Positions 1 to 8,601 are shown, counted from the first letter of the stretch. The stretch is DNA of 42,963 bases from Ignavibacteriae bacterium HGW-Ignavibacteriae-2 (GCA_002839805.1 PGYT01000020.1:1705-44667); one strand, 5' to 3'. Made by a program: numbers and translations. The notes: generated from the letters alone by a model not told the origin.

Positions 1-147
1 AAGATATAATTCCGAAGCATTTATAACGGTGGTAAAACATATGCCGGCAGCCATAGCTTTTTCGAGCATAGATTTTGAATCGCGGGACTGCGTCAAATGA
101 TCGACTAAAATATCAGTATCAATAAGAAAATGTTTCTTATCGGACAT
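1..147 (-). CDS. PIN-domain protein (VapC-like), N-terminal 49 residues, cut by window edge
   Basis: The minus-strand frame opens with ATG at 147 and runs off the left edge with no stop. The peptide begins MSDKKHFLIDTDILVDHL and continues to INASELYL. PIN-domain ribonucleases of the VapC type have an N-terminal hydrophobic strand ending in a catalytic Asp (here D10 in LIDTDIL) and a second acidic residue in a xxSxxEL motif (here E46), so both of the first two active-site acids are visible. The remaining acids would lie outside the window. The start overlaps the end of the preceding 96-residue gene by 11 bases, the usual layout of a toxin behind its antitoxin. The family is well supported. That it acts as a toxin is inference. 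Confidence 0.75.
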   Translation of the reverse strand, partial: MSDKKHFLIDTDILVDHLTQSRDSKSMLEKAMAAGICFTTVINASELYL

Positions 148-427
148 AAGCTTCAATTCGATTAAGAAAATTTGGATCCTTTATGCTTCCTTTTGATTGG
201 TAAAACGCTGATATTATGTCTTCCGGTAAACCTTGTAATTTTTGTATCCGATTAAAATCTTGTATATCAACAGTAAAATTAATATCGCCTTTTAATATTT
301 TTTTCTCTTTATCCGCGGAATCTTCAGATATATCAAATTTAATATTATCGGAAAATAAATTATTTTCGTCAGGTGTTTCCTTGTTTTTTTTTACCGTTAA
401 GCTCTTATGTATTTCTTTATTATTCAT
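137..427 (-). CDS. 96-residue unknown protein, candidate antitoxin upstream of PIN protein
   Basis: I do not recognise this family. It is a small, very polar protein. Residues 1-45 are rich in Lys, Glu, Asp and Asn and probably disordered, while the C-terminal half (about 52-96) is more hydrophobic and could fold or bind a partner. It has no visible helix-turn-helix or ribbon-helix-helix signature. Its ATG at 427 overlaps the deoB stop by 8 bases and its own end overlaps the PIN-protein start by 11 bases, so all three are probably translationally coupled. Position and size fit a VapB-like antitoxin, with a toxin-binding C-terminus rather than a known DNA-binding N-terminus. That role is inferred only from context. 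Confidence 0.6.
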   Translation of the reverse strand: MNNKEIHKSLTVKKNKETPDENNLFSDNIKFDISEDSADKEKKILKGDINFTVDIQDFNRIQKLQGLPEDIISAFYQSKGSIKDPNFLNRIEAYVR

Positions 428-1583
428 TTAAAAAACTTTTCCCTTTAAGAGTATTATTTACTTTAAAATATTGTGCGGCTGTTTGCGCAATATCAGCAAA
501 TGTTTCCCTTATTCCTAAATTTTTTCCTTTACGTCTTTTATTATAATATAATAAAGGTACATATTCCCTGCTGTGGTCGGAACTCGTAGATGTGGGATCA
601 TTGCCATGATCAGCGGTAATAACTAAAACGTCGGTGTCGTCAAGTTTATCAGTAATTTTGGGGAGAGCTTCGTCAAATTCTAATAAAGCCTTGTAAAATC
701 CATCAGGATCGTTTCTGTGACCATAATAAACATCGAAATCAACAAGATTAATAAAAATAAAAGCGCCCTGCTTTTCGGAAAGAGTTTTAATTATAGCGTC
801 AATTCCTTCGGCATTTGATTTCGTTTTTATTTTAGTTGAAATTCCACTGTAATTAAAAAGGTCGTTAATTTTTCCGATAGCAATTGTCTCAATTCCTTCG
901 GTTTGCAAAACATTTAGAATAGTAGGACCTGTAGGATCCAGGGAAAAATCTTTCCTGTTTGTTGTGCGTTTATAGCTGCCGCTTGTTCCTATAAAGGGAC
1001 GGGCAATTACTCGCCCTACAGAATCCTTATCTATTAGAACTTTATCACGCGCAATTTGACAAATTTCGTACAACCTTTCTAAAGGAATAACTTCCTCGTG
1101 TGCAGCAATCTGAAAAACCGAATCGGCGGAAGTGTACACTATCGGGAAACCTGTATCCATGTGCATGTCTCCCAATTCTTCAATTATTACAGTTCCTGAA
1201 GCGGGTTTATTACCAAGCACCCCTTTTTCACCGGTCTCTTCAAGAAATTTTTCGATAAGTTCTTTTGGAAATCCTTGGGGATAATAGGGAAAATCGAAAT
1301 CAACTTTTAATCCGCCGATTTCCCAATGCCCTGTAGTGGAATCTTTTCCCGGTGATATTTCATTCATTTTGCCGTAGGAAGCAATTGGTAAGCTTACTTT
1401 ATCTATTCCGTTAATCTGAACAATATTACCCAAACCAAATTTTTTTAAGTTCGGCAGATCTATGCTGCCTATGTGCCTGGCAATGTTTGAAATTGTATTA
1501 CTGCCCTGATCGCCGTAATTTGCCGCGTCGGGTAATTCGCCGACACCAACTCCATCTAGAATAAGTAAAACAAAATTATTCAA
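420..1583 (-). CDS. deoB: Phosphopentomutase
   Basis: DeoB interconverts ribose 1-phosphate and ribose 5-phosphate (and the deoxy forms), linking nucleoside breakdown to the pentose phosphate pathway. The 387-residue length is normal for the alkaline-phosphatase-superfamily enzyme. Visible active-site parts are D10 in LLILDGVGVG, the phospho-acceptor Thr of GKDSTTGHWE (T84), D284 and H289, D325-H326 in ITADHGND, and H337. These match the two-metal ligands of characterised bacterial DeoB in order and spacing. The start is TTG at 1583, preceded closely by GAGG. It lies 9 bases downstream of the GAF/GGDEF-like gene and overlaps the following small gene by 8 bases, so the set is probably one transcript. 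Confidence 0.95.
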   Translation of the reverse strand: MNNFVLLILDGVGVGELPDAANYGDQGSNTISNIARHIGSIDLPNLKKFGLGNIVQINGIDKVSLPIASYGKMNEISPGKDSTTGHWEIGGLKVDFDFPYYPQGFPKELIEKFLEETGEKGVLGNKPASGTVIIEELGDMHMDTGFPIVYTSADSVFQIAAHEEVIPLERLYEICQIARDKVLIDKDSVGRVIARPFIGTSGSYKRTTNRKDFSLDPTGPTILNVLQTEGIETIAIGKINDLFNYSGISTKIKTKSNAEGIDAIIKTLSEKQGAFIFINLVDFDVYYGHRNDPDGFYKALLEFDEALPKITDKLDDTDVLVITADHGNDPTSTSSDHSREYVPLLYYNKRRKGKNLGIRETFADIAQTAAQYFKVNNTLKGKSFLNE

Positions 1584-1592
1584 TAGACCTCT

Positions 1593-3467
1593 TTAAATAC
1601 TTTTAACTGTATTACCGCCCTTTTCAATAGATTTATTCAAAGCCAGTTCCGCGTCGTACATTACTTCTTCTACATCTGTTTTATTGGTTGTATTGGCAAT
1701 CCCTATTGAAACTGTAAAAGTGGTTTGTTTTGTAGCAACGGCAATCGGTTTACGCGCTATTTTAATACGAAGTTTCTCCGCCCAAAGAAATGTTTCTTTA
1801 ATGGGTGTATTAAAAAAGTAAATTCCGAATAATTTATCTCCCAGCCGGGCTATTATGTTAAATTTATTGGTTTCCTCTCGTATTATTTGCACTATAGATT
1901 TTAATACTTTAGGGAAAGGATCGCCTTCAAATAATGAACCTTCTTCTAAAAATGCGTCAATTTGAATTAATACAAGAGCGCCGGGAATTTCCATAAATGC
2001 GGATTTTTCCAGCTCGGTTTTAAGTGAGGAAATAAATGCATTTTGATTGAGGAATTTTGTCTCCACATCGTTTGTCAGCAAACTGCGCAACAAACTTTGA
2101 GATGAGTAAGAGTAAACAATGTATGCGAATATTTTAGTTGCCTTTTTAAGAAATTCGATATCGCTGTTTGTATAAGAATTTTTCTTTAGACTTTCGAAAC
2201 AAAGGACTCCAAAATTTTGTTCATCGTAAGTTAAAGGAATTGCGAGAAAAGATCCGTCGAATGTTATTCCCTCATTTTTAGTATAACGTGGAACCTCATT
2301 CTCCGCAGTATCGTCCACTTTAACTGGAAGTCCAGTAAGTATGCATTTACCAGTAAGCGTGTCGTTCAGATCAATTTCAGAATACTCGCCAACATATTTT
2401 AACGAAGTATTGTTTGTTACTTTTGAAATCTTAAATTTGTTATCGCCTGCCGAAAAAGTGATAAAAGCAAAAACATCCCACTGAAGCAGAGATTTAATTG
2501 ATGTTTCAACAATGTTGTTAAGTTCTTCTTCCGTCTCAAACTTTTTATTCGCCGATAGAATTCCCAGAAGACTTTTTAACCTTTCCTCGGATTGTGTGTT
2601 AGAGAATTTTTCATCGAACAATGATATTATTGAAGAAATAACGCGAACAAATCGACCGAGAGAATAGATTGTTTCGATGCCGAATGCGTCAATAACTTTG
2701 GAATCGATAGCGAGCACAGCTGATAATTGTTCGTTGTAATAAAGCGGCACTCCGATAAAACTTTTAATTCCCTGCGGTTTACTGTAATAACGTATAACGT
2801 CTTTTTCTGCGTTTTCTGGAATATCCGTTAATAACTCGGGTTCTTCTTTAAGAACAATTTTACTTAATATATCGTCTTCAACGTCAAATTTTTGGAGAAT
2901 TATATCGGTAGAACCCGAAGCGTAACTTTCTAACGCTATTTTATTCTTCCTTTTGTTATACCAGAAAAATAAAGTGGCGTGCGCCATATAAGCTTCTTTA
3001 ATTACAGAAAGAATTTTTTCGAGAATAAAACTAAAATGTTCGTCGTGTCCAATGTTTTCGGGCAGTTTTTCATTAGCTATTCTAACAAAGTTTTCTTTTA
3101 AATCAGGCGGTTTAAAATAATTTTTACCGCCGATGGAACTTCCAGCCCTTATATCACCAGCTTTGGAAACTTCAATCTTTTTATTAGGCGAAATAATTTT
3201 AAATTCTTCGCCGTAATCTGTTTCATAAAGTTTCTCTTCCCCTTCTTCTGCATCTAGTTCACTATCTTCTTCATACTCATCTTTGTAAGGAATATCGCCT
3301 TCCCTAATTGAATCGCGAAGGAAAATTATGAATGCGACATAAACTATAAGAAGTACCGCGGCTATAACATTTAATATAAAATCTTCTGTAAAAAATTGAA
3401 CTGCGGAAAGCAAAGGGATTAAAAGGAATGTTAGAAATCTTTTTCTATTTCTGTTTATAAATGGCAT
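1593..3467 (-). CDS. Membrane GAF-GAF protein with degenerate GGDEF domain
   Basis: This 624-residue protein has two N-terminal membrane helices (about 10-27 and 31-50), an acidic linker (about 60-90), two GAF-like sensory domains (about 140-280 and 300-450), and a C-terminal domain (about 460-624) with the fold pattern of a GGDEF diguanylate cyclase. The signature loop, however, reads RLGDKLF at 541-547 where RxGGDEF is expected. The acidic metal-binding pair is lost, so cyclic-di-GMP synthesis is unlikely. The later TVSIGIA strand and the NKSIEKGGN ending are typical of the fold. A regulatory or ligand-binding role for the pseudo-GGDEF domain is inference. It is the first gene of the deoB group. 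The gap of 198 bases upstream shows no convincing promoter. Confidence 0.8.
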   Translation of the reverse strand: MPFINRNRKRFLTFLLIPLLSAVQFFTEDFILNVIAAVLLIVYVAFIIFLRDSIREGDIPYKDEYEEDSELDAEEGEEKLYETDYGEEFKIISPNKKIEVSKAGDIRAGSSIGGKNYFKPPDLKENFVRIANEKLPENIGHDEHFSFILEKILSVIKEAYMAHATLFFWYNKRKNKIALESYASGSTDIILQKFDVEDDILSKIVLKEEPELLTDIPENAEKDVIRYYSKPQGIKSFIGVPLYYNEQLSAVLAIDSKVIDAFGIETIYSLGRFVRVISSIISLFDEKFSNTQSEERLKSLLGILSANKKFETEEELNNIVETSIKSLLQWDVFAFITFSAGDNKFKISKVTNNTSLKYVGEYSEIDLNDTLTGKCILTGLPVKVDDTAENEVPRYTKNEGITFDGSFLAIPLTYDEQNFGVLCFESLKKNSYTNSDIEFLKKATKIFAYIVYSYSSQSLLRSLLTNDVETKFLNQNAFISSLKTELEKSAFMEIPGALVLIQIDAFLEEGSLFEGDPFPKVLKSIVQIIREETNKFNIIARLGDKLFGIYFFNTPIKETFLWAEKLRIKIARKPIAVATKQTTFTVSIGIANTTNKTDVEEVMYDAELALNKSIEKGGNTVKSI

Positions 3468-3665
3468 CGGCAGTATTAAAAATAATTATAAAAGATTAAG
3501 AGAAATAATAATAAAACTTTATATCAATATCATTATTAAACCCGCCTAAATGAGGCTAATTTACATATTTTGGGTATAATTCATATTATAAACTAAAAAT
3601 ATTTTTAAATGATATAGAATAGGACATCTCTGAATTTAAGCATGGGGCAATCATTACTATAAATT

Positions 3666-4250
3666 CTACATAAATATTTCATTTAATACACTAAGAACTT
3701 CTTTTCTTCCTGTACCTTTAACCGAGGAATAAAGAATTACATCGGTCCCAATTTTAACATTTCCAAACGCATTTTTTATATATCTTTTTGCGTTTACGAT
3801 TTCGGACTGTTTTAATTTGTCAACCTTTGTTAATATATAATTACATGGTATTTCTAGATCTTCAAGAAATGTATGAAGCAGCATATCAAGTTTGGTGGGT
3901 TCGTGCCTGCTGTCTATAAAATGAAAAGCTCTTACTATATTTCCGGATTGCTGCAGGTAATCATTTATTAGCTGCTGCCACTCGTCTCTTTCTTTTTTTG
4001 ATACTTTGGCATAACCGAATCCCGGTAAATCTACAATATAAAATTTATCGTCTACCAGATAATAATTTAGTAATCTTGTTTTACCGGGGGAAGAACTTAT
4101 TTTAGCAATCTCCTTCCTTCTAAAAAAAGAGTTAATAAAAGAAGATTTGCCCACATTGGATCTGCCGCACAGTATAATTTCAGGAAGTTTACGTTCCGGA
4201 AGTCCATTTACAGTGGATGCGGATTTTATAAATTTTATGTCATCGAACAT
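3666..4250 (-). CDS. engB: Ribosome biogenesis GTPase EngB (YihA/YsxC)
   Basis: EngB is an essential circularly ordered GTPase needed for late assembly of the 50S subunit. The 194-residue protein shows all G motifs: G1 GRSNVGKS (29-36), the G2 Thr in SSSPGKTR (T58), G3 DLPG (74-77, followed by FGYAK, a hallmark of this subfamily) and G4 TKVD (141-144). The stop is TAG. The gene stands alone between the terminator of the ribosomal supercluster and the GAF-protein gene, which suits a ribosome-assembly factor. A promoter candidate lies just upstream at 4270-4298. No strong Shine-Dalgarno sequence precedes the ATG. Confidence 0.95.
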   Translation of the reverse strand: MFDDIKFIKSASTVNGLPERKLPEIILCGRSNVGKSSFINSFFRRKEIAKISSSPGKTRLLNYYLVDDKFYIVDLPGFGYAKVSKKERDEWQQLINDYLQQSGNIVRAFHFIDSRHEPTKLDMLLHTFLEDLEIPCNYILTKVDKLKQSEIVNAKRYIKNAFGNVKIGTDVILYSSVKGTGRKEVLSVLNEIFM

Positions 4251-4269
4251 TTATACCAGTATAATTATT

Positions 4270-4298
4270 ATTATAAAATAAACCTAGAAATTTGAAAA
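4270..4298 (-). promoter_or_regulatory. Candidate promoter for engB
   Basis: Reading the minus strand, TTTTCA (4293-4298) and a perfect TATAAT (4270-4275) are separated by 17 bases, about 20 bases ahead of the engB ATG. The -35 matches only four of six positions, and the region is very AT-rich, so a chance match is possible. Confidence 0.4.
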
Positions 4299-4360
4299 AA
4301 TAAGATAATTCAACCAGGAGGATAAATCTGTTCGGTTTAATAAATTTTTAGAATATTTAA

Positions 4361-4395
4361 AATAAAAAAAGAGCAGACCAACAGGAATGCTCTTT
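4361..4395 (-). terminator. Intrinsic terminator after rplQ
   Basis: On the minus strand an 8-bp perfect stem, AAAGAGCA pairing with TGCTCTTT (4388-4395 with 4368-4375), encloses a 12-base loop and runs straight into a T tract. It begins 23 bases past the rplQ stop and is the only clear intrinsic terminator I see between tRNA-Tyr and engB, so it probably ends the whole ribosomal supercluster. Confidence 0.85.
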
Positions 4396-4418
4396 AATAT
4401 TTACAAGAAAAAGTGAAA

Positions 4419-5000
4419 TTATTTTTCTTCGCTTTTTTCTTCAGAACCTTCAGAAGCTTCGTCTTTTACAACTTCTTCAATAACGTTAGCATCTTCTATT
4501 TCTTCCTTTTTAGCCTTCGCTTTAGATCTTGTTTTGGCTTTAGGTTTAGGTTCTTCAACAGCTGCTTCAACTTTTTCTTCAACTTTTTTAGTTTTTACTT
4601 TGGCTTTAGCTTTAGTTTTAGGTTCGCTTTTTACTTCAACGACGTTAAAATCAACAAGTTCAATAAGCGCCATTTCAGCGGCATCGCCTGCTCTATTACC
4701 CAATTTAACTATTCGAGTGTAGCCGCCAGGTCTGTCTCCAATTTTCGGAACTATTTCGGAAAATAATTCTTTTAACACATCTTTATCTTTAATAAATCTG
4801 GCAACAAATCTTCTTCTGGCAACTGAGTCATCTTTAGCTTTAGTGATAAGCGGTTCAACAAATGATCGAGTTTCTTTTGCCTTAGCTAGGGTAGTTTTAA
4901 TTTTTTTGTGTTTAAAAAGAGCTGTAGCCAATGCTTGTAAAGTTGCAGCTCTATGCGATGAAGTTCTTCCTAATTTTCTACCTTTAACTCTATGTCTCAT
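4419..5000 (-). CDS. rplQ: 50S ribosomal protein L17 with long C-terminal extension
   Basis: The conserved L17 fold occupies residues 1 to about 121, starting MRHRVKGRKLGRTSSHR and including the RPGGYTRI segment that contacts 23S rRNA near the tunnel exit. Residues 122-193 are an extra tail of about 72 residues. It is built first from Lys/Ala/Thr/Pro/Glu repeats (for example KTKAKAKVKTKK and KPKAKTRSKAKAKK) and ends in an acidic stretch rich in Glu and Ser. Typical L17 is about 115-130 residues. The tail looks disordered. It is the last gene of the supercluster, 21 bases after rpoA. Confidence 0.95.
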   Translation of the reverse strand: MRHRVKGRKLGRTSSHRAATLQALATALFKHKKIKTTLAKAKETRSFVEPLITKAKDDSVARRRFVARFIKDKDVLKELFSEIVPKIGDRPGGYTRIVKLGNRAGDAAEMALIELVDFNVVEVKSEPKTKAKAKVKTKKVEEKVEAAVEEPKPKAKTRSKAKAKKEEIEDANVIEEVVKDEASEGSEEKSEEK

Positions 5001-5021
5001 TCTTCTACCTTTTTTGCAATA

Positions 5022-6017
5022 TTAGTTATTATCAGTATCGTATTTTATATATCGGTCAACGTCCATACCAAAATCGAGTCCGTAATTTTCTACGATTTCA
5101 ATTAATTCAGCAAGGGACTTTCTACCAAAGTTTCTGAATTTTAACATCTCAGATTCATCTTTACGAACTAAATCGCCAAGAGTTTTGATGTTAGCGGCTT
5201 TAAGACAATTATGCGATCTAACGCTTAACTCTAAATCGTCTACACTAGTTAATAATATTTTTTTGATTCTTTCAGTTTCAGCATCTTTTTCAGTTTCAAC
5301 TTTATGCTCTTCCTGCTCAACATCAAAATTAATAAAAAGATTAATATGATCTTTAAGCACACTGCCAGCGTTAGATAATGCGTCTTCAGGAGTCAAACTG
5401 CCATCTGTAGTAATTTCGAGTGTTAATGCCTCAAAATCGTTACTTTCCCCAATACGTACATTTTTAACATCGTACGTAACTTTGCGGAGTGGCGTATAAA
5501 TAGAATCAATAGGAATAATTCCAATAGTCTGATCAACAATATTCTGCATTGTAGAAGGGACATAACCTTTTCCAAAGCCGAAACGCAATTCCATAGAAAC
5601 TTTCGCGTCACCATTTAAGGTTGCAATTTTATGGTCGGGATTCAATATTTCGATATCGGGACAAGCTTTTTGCAATTCTTCTGCTTTAAAGTCACCAGGA
5701 CCGTTTAAGGATAATTCTAATCGATTCGCTTTTTTGTTCAATATTTTCAATCGAACTTTTTTTAAGTTCAATATAATTTCAGTAAGGTCTTCAACTACTC
5801 CGGGTATATTTGTAAACTCGTGCAGTACACCGTCTACCTTAATTGCATTGATAGCAGCACCGGTTACCGATGATAAAAGCACTCTTCTAAATGCGTTTCC
5901 TAAAGTTACACCAAATCCTCTTTCTAACGGCTGAACGGTGAACTTTCCGTACCGATCAGACGCTGTTGAATCTTCTAATATCACACCTTCCGGCATCTTA
6001 ATGAACGGATAGCTCAT
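5022..6017 (-). CDS. rpoA: RNA polymerase alpha subunit
   Basis: RpoA dimerises to start assembly of RNA polymerase and touches promoter UP elements and activators. At 331 residues it is full length. The N-terminal domain (about 1-235) contains the conserved ERGFGVTLGNAFRRVLLSS segment. A charged linker follows (about 236-256), then the C-terminal domain. The DNA-contacting residues known from E. coli are kept: R267, N270 and C271 in RSHNCLKAANI, and G298, K300 and S301 in FGRKSL. UP-element recognition should therefore be possible. It sits between rpsD (26 bases) and rplQ (21 bases), the classical alpha-operon position. Confidence 0.98.
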   Translation of the reverse strand: MSYPFIKMPEGVILEDSTASDRYGKFTVQPLERGFGVTLGNAFRRVLLSSVTGAAINAIKVDGVLHEFTNIPGVVEDLTEIILNLKKVRLKILNKKANRLELSLNGPGDFKAEELQKACPDIEILNPDHKIATLNGDAKVSMELRFGFGKGYVPSTMQNIVDQTIGIIPIDSIYTPLRKVTYDVKNVRIGESNDFEALTLEITTDGSLTPEDALSNAGSVLKDHINLFINFDVEQEEHKVETEKDAETERIKKILLTSVDDLELSVRSHNCLKAANIKTLGDLVRKDESEMLKFRNFGRKSLAELIEIVENYGLDFGMDVDRYIKYDTDNN

Positions 6018-6043
6018 TTAAAATTCCTCTTTCTAATTATAGA

Positions 6044-6670
6044 TTATTTTGAATACAACTCAACAATCAGTTGCTCATTTGCATTTAACGGTATTTCTTC
6101 TCTTTCAGGAACTTGTAGAAAAGTACCGCTTAATGAAGCTTTTTCAATTTGTAACCAACTGTACAAATTATCCTTGGTTCTTCGTAAAGAATCATGAATA
6201 GAATCCATTTTTTTACTTGCATCTCTAACTGAAACAACATCTCCAGGAGCAACTAAAAATGAAGGAACATTTACAGTTTGTCCGTTAACCAACAAGTGAC
6301 CATGTAAAACTAACTGACGCGCAGCTTTGCGAGAAGGAGAAAATCCTAATCTGAAAACCACATTATCCAATCTTCTTTCTAACATCATAATCAAGTTAGC
6401 GCCAGTAACACCTTTTTGTCGGTTTGCATTCTCAAAATAAGTTCTAAACTGAGTTTCAAGAATTCCATAAATTCTTTTAACTTTTTGTTTTTCTCTTAAC
6501 TGAACTCCGTATTCGGAAAATTTAGCTCTTCTATTTAAACCATGCTGTCCGGGAGGATAATTTTTTTGCTCAAGCGGACATTTTTCGGAATTACATTTAG
6601 AACCTTTAAGAAAAAGCTTCTGTTTTTCCCGTCTGCATAATTTACAACTTGGACCAGTATATCTTGCCAT
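6044..6670 (-). CDS. rpsD: 30S ribosomal protein S4 (zinc-binding type)
   Basis: S4 is a primary 16S rRNA binder that nucleates 30S assembly and, in enterobacteria, represses the alpha operon. The 208-residue protein keeps four N-terminal cysteines (C9, C12, C26, C31), the pattern of the zinc-binding form. The RNA-binding S4 domain lies around residues 98-160 (LERRLDNVVFRLG, then VLHGHLLVNG). A Gly-Gln-His-Gly turn follows the zinc region. It begins with ATG, 15 bases after rpsK. No S4-type pseudoknot operator was identified by eye. Confidence 0.97.
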   Translation of the reverse strand: MARYTGPSCKLCRREKQKLFLKGSKCNSEKCPLEQKNYPPGQHGLNRRAKFSEYGVQLREKQKVKRIYGILETQFRTYFENANRQKGVTGANLIMMLERRLDNVVFRLGFSPSRKAARQLVLHGHLLVNGQTVNVPSFLVAPGDVVSVRDASKKMDSIHDSLRRTKDNLYSWLQIEKASLSGTFLQVPEREEIPLNANEQLIVELYSK

Positions 6671-6685
6671 TAAGTACTCTCCTAA

Positions 6686-7072
6686 TTAAACTCTTCTTCT
6701 TTTGGGTGGTCTGCAACCATTATGTGGGATAGGTGTAATATCTCTAATAGACATTACTTGTATACCAGCAGTAGTTAAAGCACGAATAGCCGCTTCTCTT
6801 CCTGAACCTGGTCCTTTTACAAAAACATCAACACGTCTTAAACCGAGATCGTGAGCTTCTTTTGCAGCCGATTCAGCAGATACCTGAGCAGCAAAAGGTG
6901 TGTTTTTTCTAGATCCCTTAAAACCATTTTTACCAGCAGACGACCACGAAATTGTATTTCCATAAATATCTGTTATGGTAACAATAATATTATTAAACGA
7001 TGCTTTAACGTGAGCAACGCCAACAGCATCCACATGAACTTTCTTTTTTGTCTTTTTAACTGACTTAGCCAA
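6686..7072 (-). CDS. rpsK: 30S ribosomal protein S11
   Basis: S11 forms part of the 30S platform near the mRNA exit and the Shine-Dalgarno helix. The 128-residue length is normal, with a Lys-rich N-terminus, the [13 protein letters not shown] loop and the invariant basic end [13 protein letters not shown]. The start is TTG at 7072, well placed behind AAGGAG, with the usual MAKS beginning. It lies between rpsM (18 bases) and rpsD (15 bases). Confidence 0.97.
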   Translation of the reverse strand: MAKSVKKTKKKVHVDAVGVAHVKASFNNIIVTITDIYGNTISWSSAGKNGFKGSRKNTPFAAQVSAESAAKEAHDLGLRRVDVFVKGPGSGREAAIRALTTAGIQVMSIRDITPIPHNGCRPPKRRRV

Positions 7073-7090
7073 ATTTCAACTCCTTTTTAA

Positions 7091-7474
7091 TTATTTCTTG
7101 CCGGCGACTTTCTTTTTGCCTGCAACAGTTCTACGTTTACCTTTACGAGTTCTAGAGTTGGTTTTAGTTCTCTGTCCACGGCAAGGCAAGCCACGTCTGT
7201 GTCGTAACCCTCTGTAGGCACCAATATCCATTAATCTTTTAATATTTTGTTGAACTTCGCTTCTTAGCGCACCCTCAACTTTATATTCGGTGGTCATTAC
7301 AGATCTAATTTCAGCAACTTCCTGCTCAGTTAAATCAGCAATTTTTTTCTCCGGATCCACTTTAGCTTTAGCTAAAATATCACGCGACGATACCTGTCCG
7401 ATACCATAAATATAAGTTAATCCGATGTAAGCTTTTTTTTGTTTTGGTAAGTCAATACCTGCAATACGAGCCAA
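7091..7474 (-). CDS. rpsM: 30S ribosomal protein S13
   Basis: S13 sits in the 30S head, bridges to the 50S subunit and touches P-site tRNA through its basic tail. It starts [14 protein letters not shown], has the helix-hairpin-helix [11 protein letters not shown], the conserved [17 protein letters not shown] segment and a Lys-rich C-terminus. At 127 residues it is complete. The start is TTG, preceded by GGAGG at good spacing. The gene follows rpmJ by 21 bases. Confidence 0.97.
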   Translation of the reverse strand: MARIAGIDLPKQKKAYIGLTYIYGIGQVSSRDILAKAKVDPEKKIADLTEQEVAEIRSVMTTEYKVEGALRSEVQQNIKRLMDIGAYRGLRHRRGLPCRGQRTKTNSRTRKGKRRTVAGKKKVAGKK

Positions 7475-7495
7475 GCTGTATCCTCCTAATAAATT

Positions 7496-7609
7496 CTAAC
7501 CTTGTCTTTGTTTATGTTTTGGAGTTTTGCAAATTACTCTAACAACACCTTTTCTTTTGATGATCTTGCAGTGCTCACATATTTTCTTTACTGATGCACG
7601 AACTTTCAT
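7496..7609 (-). CDS. rpmJ: 50S ribosomal protein L36 (zinc-binding type)
   Basis: This short minus-strand gene runs from ATG at 7609 to TAG at 7496-7498 and encodes 37 residues beginning [14 protein letters not shown] and ending KHKQRQG. Length and sequence are those of L36, the smallest 50S protein. The zinc ligands of the C+ form are all present: C11, C14, C27 and H32. It sits in its usual place between infA (11 bases) and rpsM (21 bases). Confidence 0.96.
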   Translation of the reverse strand: MKVRASVKKICEHCKIIKRKGVVRVICKTPKHKQRQG

Positions 7610-7620
7610 CTTCGCTCCGT

Positions 7621-7839
7621 TTATTTATATCTGTAAGTAATTCTACCTTTGTTCAAATCGTAGGGAGATAATTCTATAGAAACTTTATCTCCAACTAATA
7701 TTTTAATAAAATGCATACGCATTTTACCTGAAATATGAGCTAACAATTCGTGTCCATTATCAAGTTTCACCCTAAAATGTGCATTCGGCAACGTTTCAGT
7801 TACCACTCCATCTACTTTAATTGCGCCTTGTTTAGCCAT
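7621..7839 (-). CDS. infA: Translation initiation factor IF-1
   Basis: IF-1 blocks the ribosomal A site during initiation and helps IF-2 and IF-3 select the initiator tRNA. The 72-residue protein is a single OB fold of standard length, with [20 protein letters not shown] and the closing [12 protein letters not shown] typical of the family. Its ATG follows the map stop codon with no spacer, so its translation is probably coupled to map. Confidence 0.97.
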   Translation of the reverse strand: MAKQGAIKVDGVVTETLPNAHFRVKLDNGHELLAHISGKMRMHFIKILVGDKVSIELSPYDLNKGRITYRYK

Positions 7840-8601
7840 TTAACACACTGTTAATATTTCAGGTTTTCCATTTATTATCGCAATGGTATGCTCAAAATGA
7901 GCCGAAGGTTTTCTATCAGATGTTCTGACTGTCCAACCGTCGTTTGCAACATCAACATTAAAACTTCCTAAATTAACCATAGGTTCAATAGCAATGGTTA
8001 ATCCGTTTTTAATTTTTGATCCTGTTCCTTTTCTACCGAAATTAGGTACCTGTGGTTCTTCGTGTAAATGTCTTCCTACACCGTGTCCGCACAATTCCCT
8101 AACAATACTAAATCCATTTCGTTCAACTTCTTCTTGAACGGCGGCAGAAATATCACCGATTCTGTTATCAACAACTGCCTGCTCAATCCCCAAATAAAGG
8201 GATTTTTCCGTTACATCCATTAATTTTTGTTTGTCTTCCGAAACTACACCCACAGCAACACTAATTGCCGCGTCTCCATAATAATTATTTTTCAGAACAC
8301 CAACATCAATAGAAAGTATTTCACCTTCTTTCAGAACACGATTACCAGGAATTCCGTGAACAACTTCGTAATCTACTGATGTACATAAAGAACCTGGAAA
8401 ATCAAATGAACCTGCCTGGGAGTAACCCTTAAATGCAGGAATCGCATCATTACTTCGTATATAATCTTCAGCTATTTTATCTAATTCTAAAGTTGTAATA
8501 CCGGGTTTAACATTTCTTTTTACCAATTGTAATGTTTCTGCAACTATCAAACAACTTTCACGGATTTTATCAATCTCATTTTTAGTCTTAATAAGAATCA
8601 C
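7840..8601 (-). CDS. map: Methionine aminopeptidase, type I
   Basis: Map removes the initiator methionine from nascent proteins. The 253-residue pita-bread protein has all five metal ligands (D99, D110, H173, E206, E237) and the substrate-binding H82 in VHGIP, offset by two or three from the E. coli numbering. There is no N-terminal zinc-finger extension, so it is a type Ia enzyme. The start is GTG at 8601, immediately after the secY stop. In many bacteria adk lies between secY and map. Here it is absent. Confidence 0.96.
   Translation of the reverse strand: MILIKTKNEIDKIRESCLIVAETLQLVKRNVKPGITTLELDKIAEDYIRSNDAIPAFKGYSQAGSFDFPGSLCTSVDYEVVHGIPGNRVLKEGEILSIDVGVLKNNYYGDAAISVAVGVVSEDKQKLMDVTEKSLYLGIEQAVVDNRIGDISAAVQEEVERNGFSIVRELCGHGVGRHLHEEPQVPNFGRKGTGSKIKNGLTIAIEPMVNLGSFNVDVANDGWTVRTSDRKPSAHFEHTIAIINGKPEILTVC

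Noticed and set aside
4413-4766. A Phe-rich plus-strand frame of 117 codons
   Set aside because: It is the complement of the Lys/Glu-rich tail of L17.
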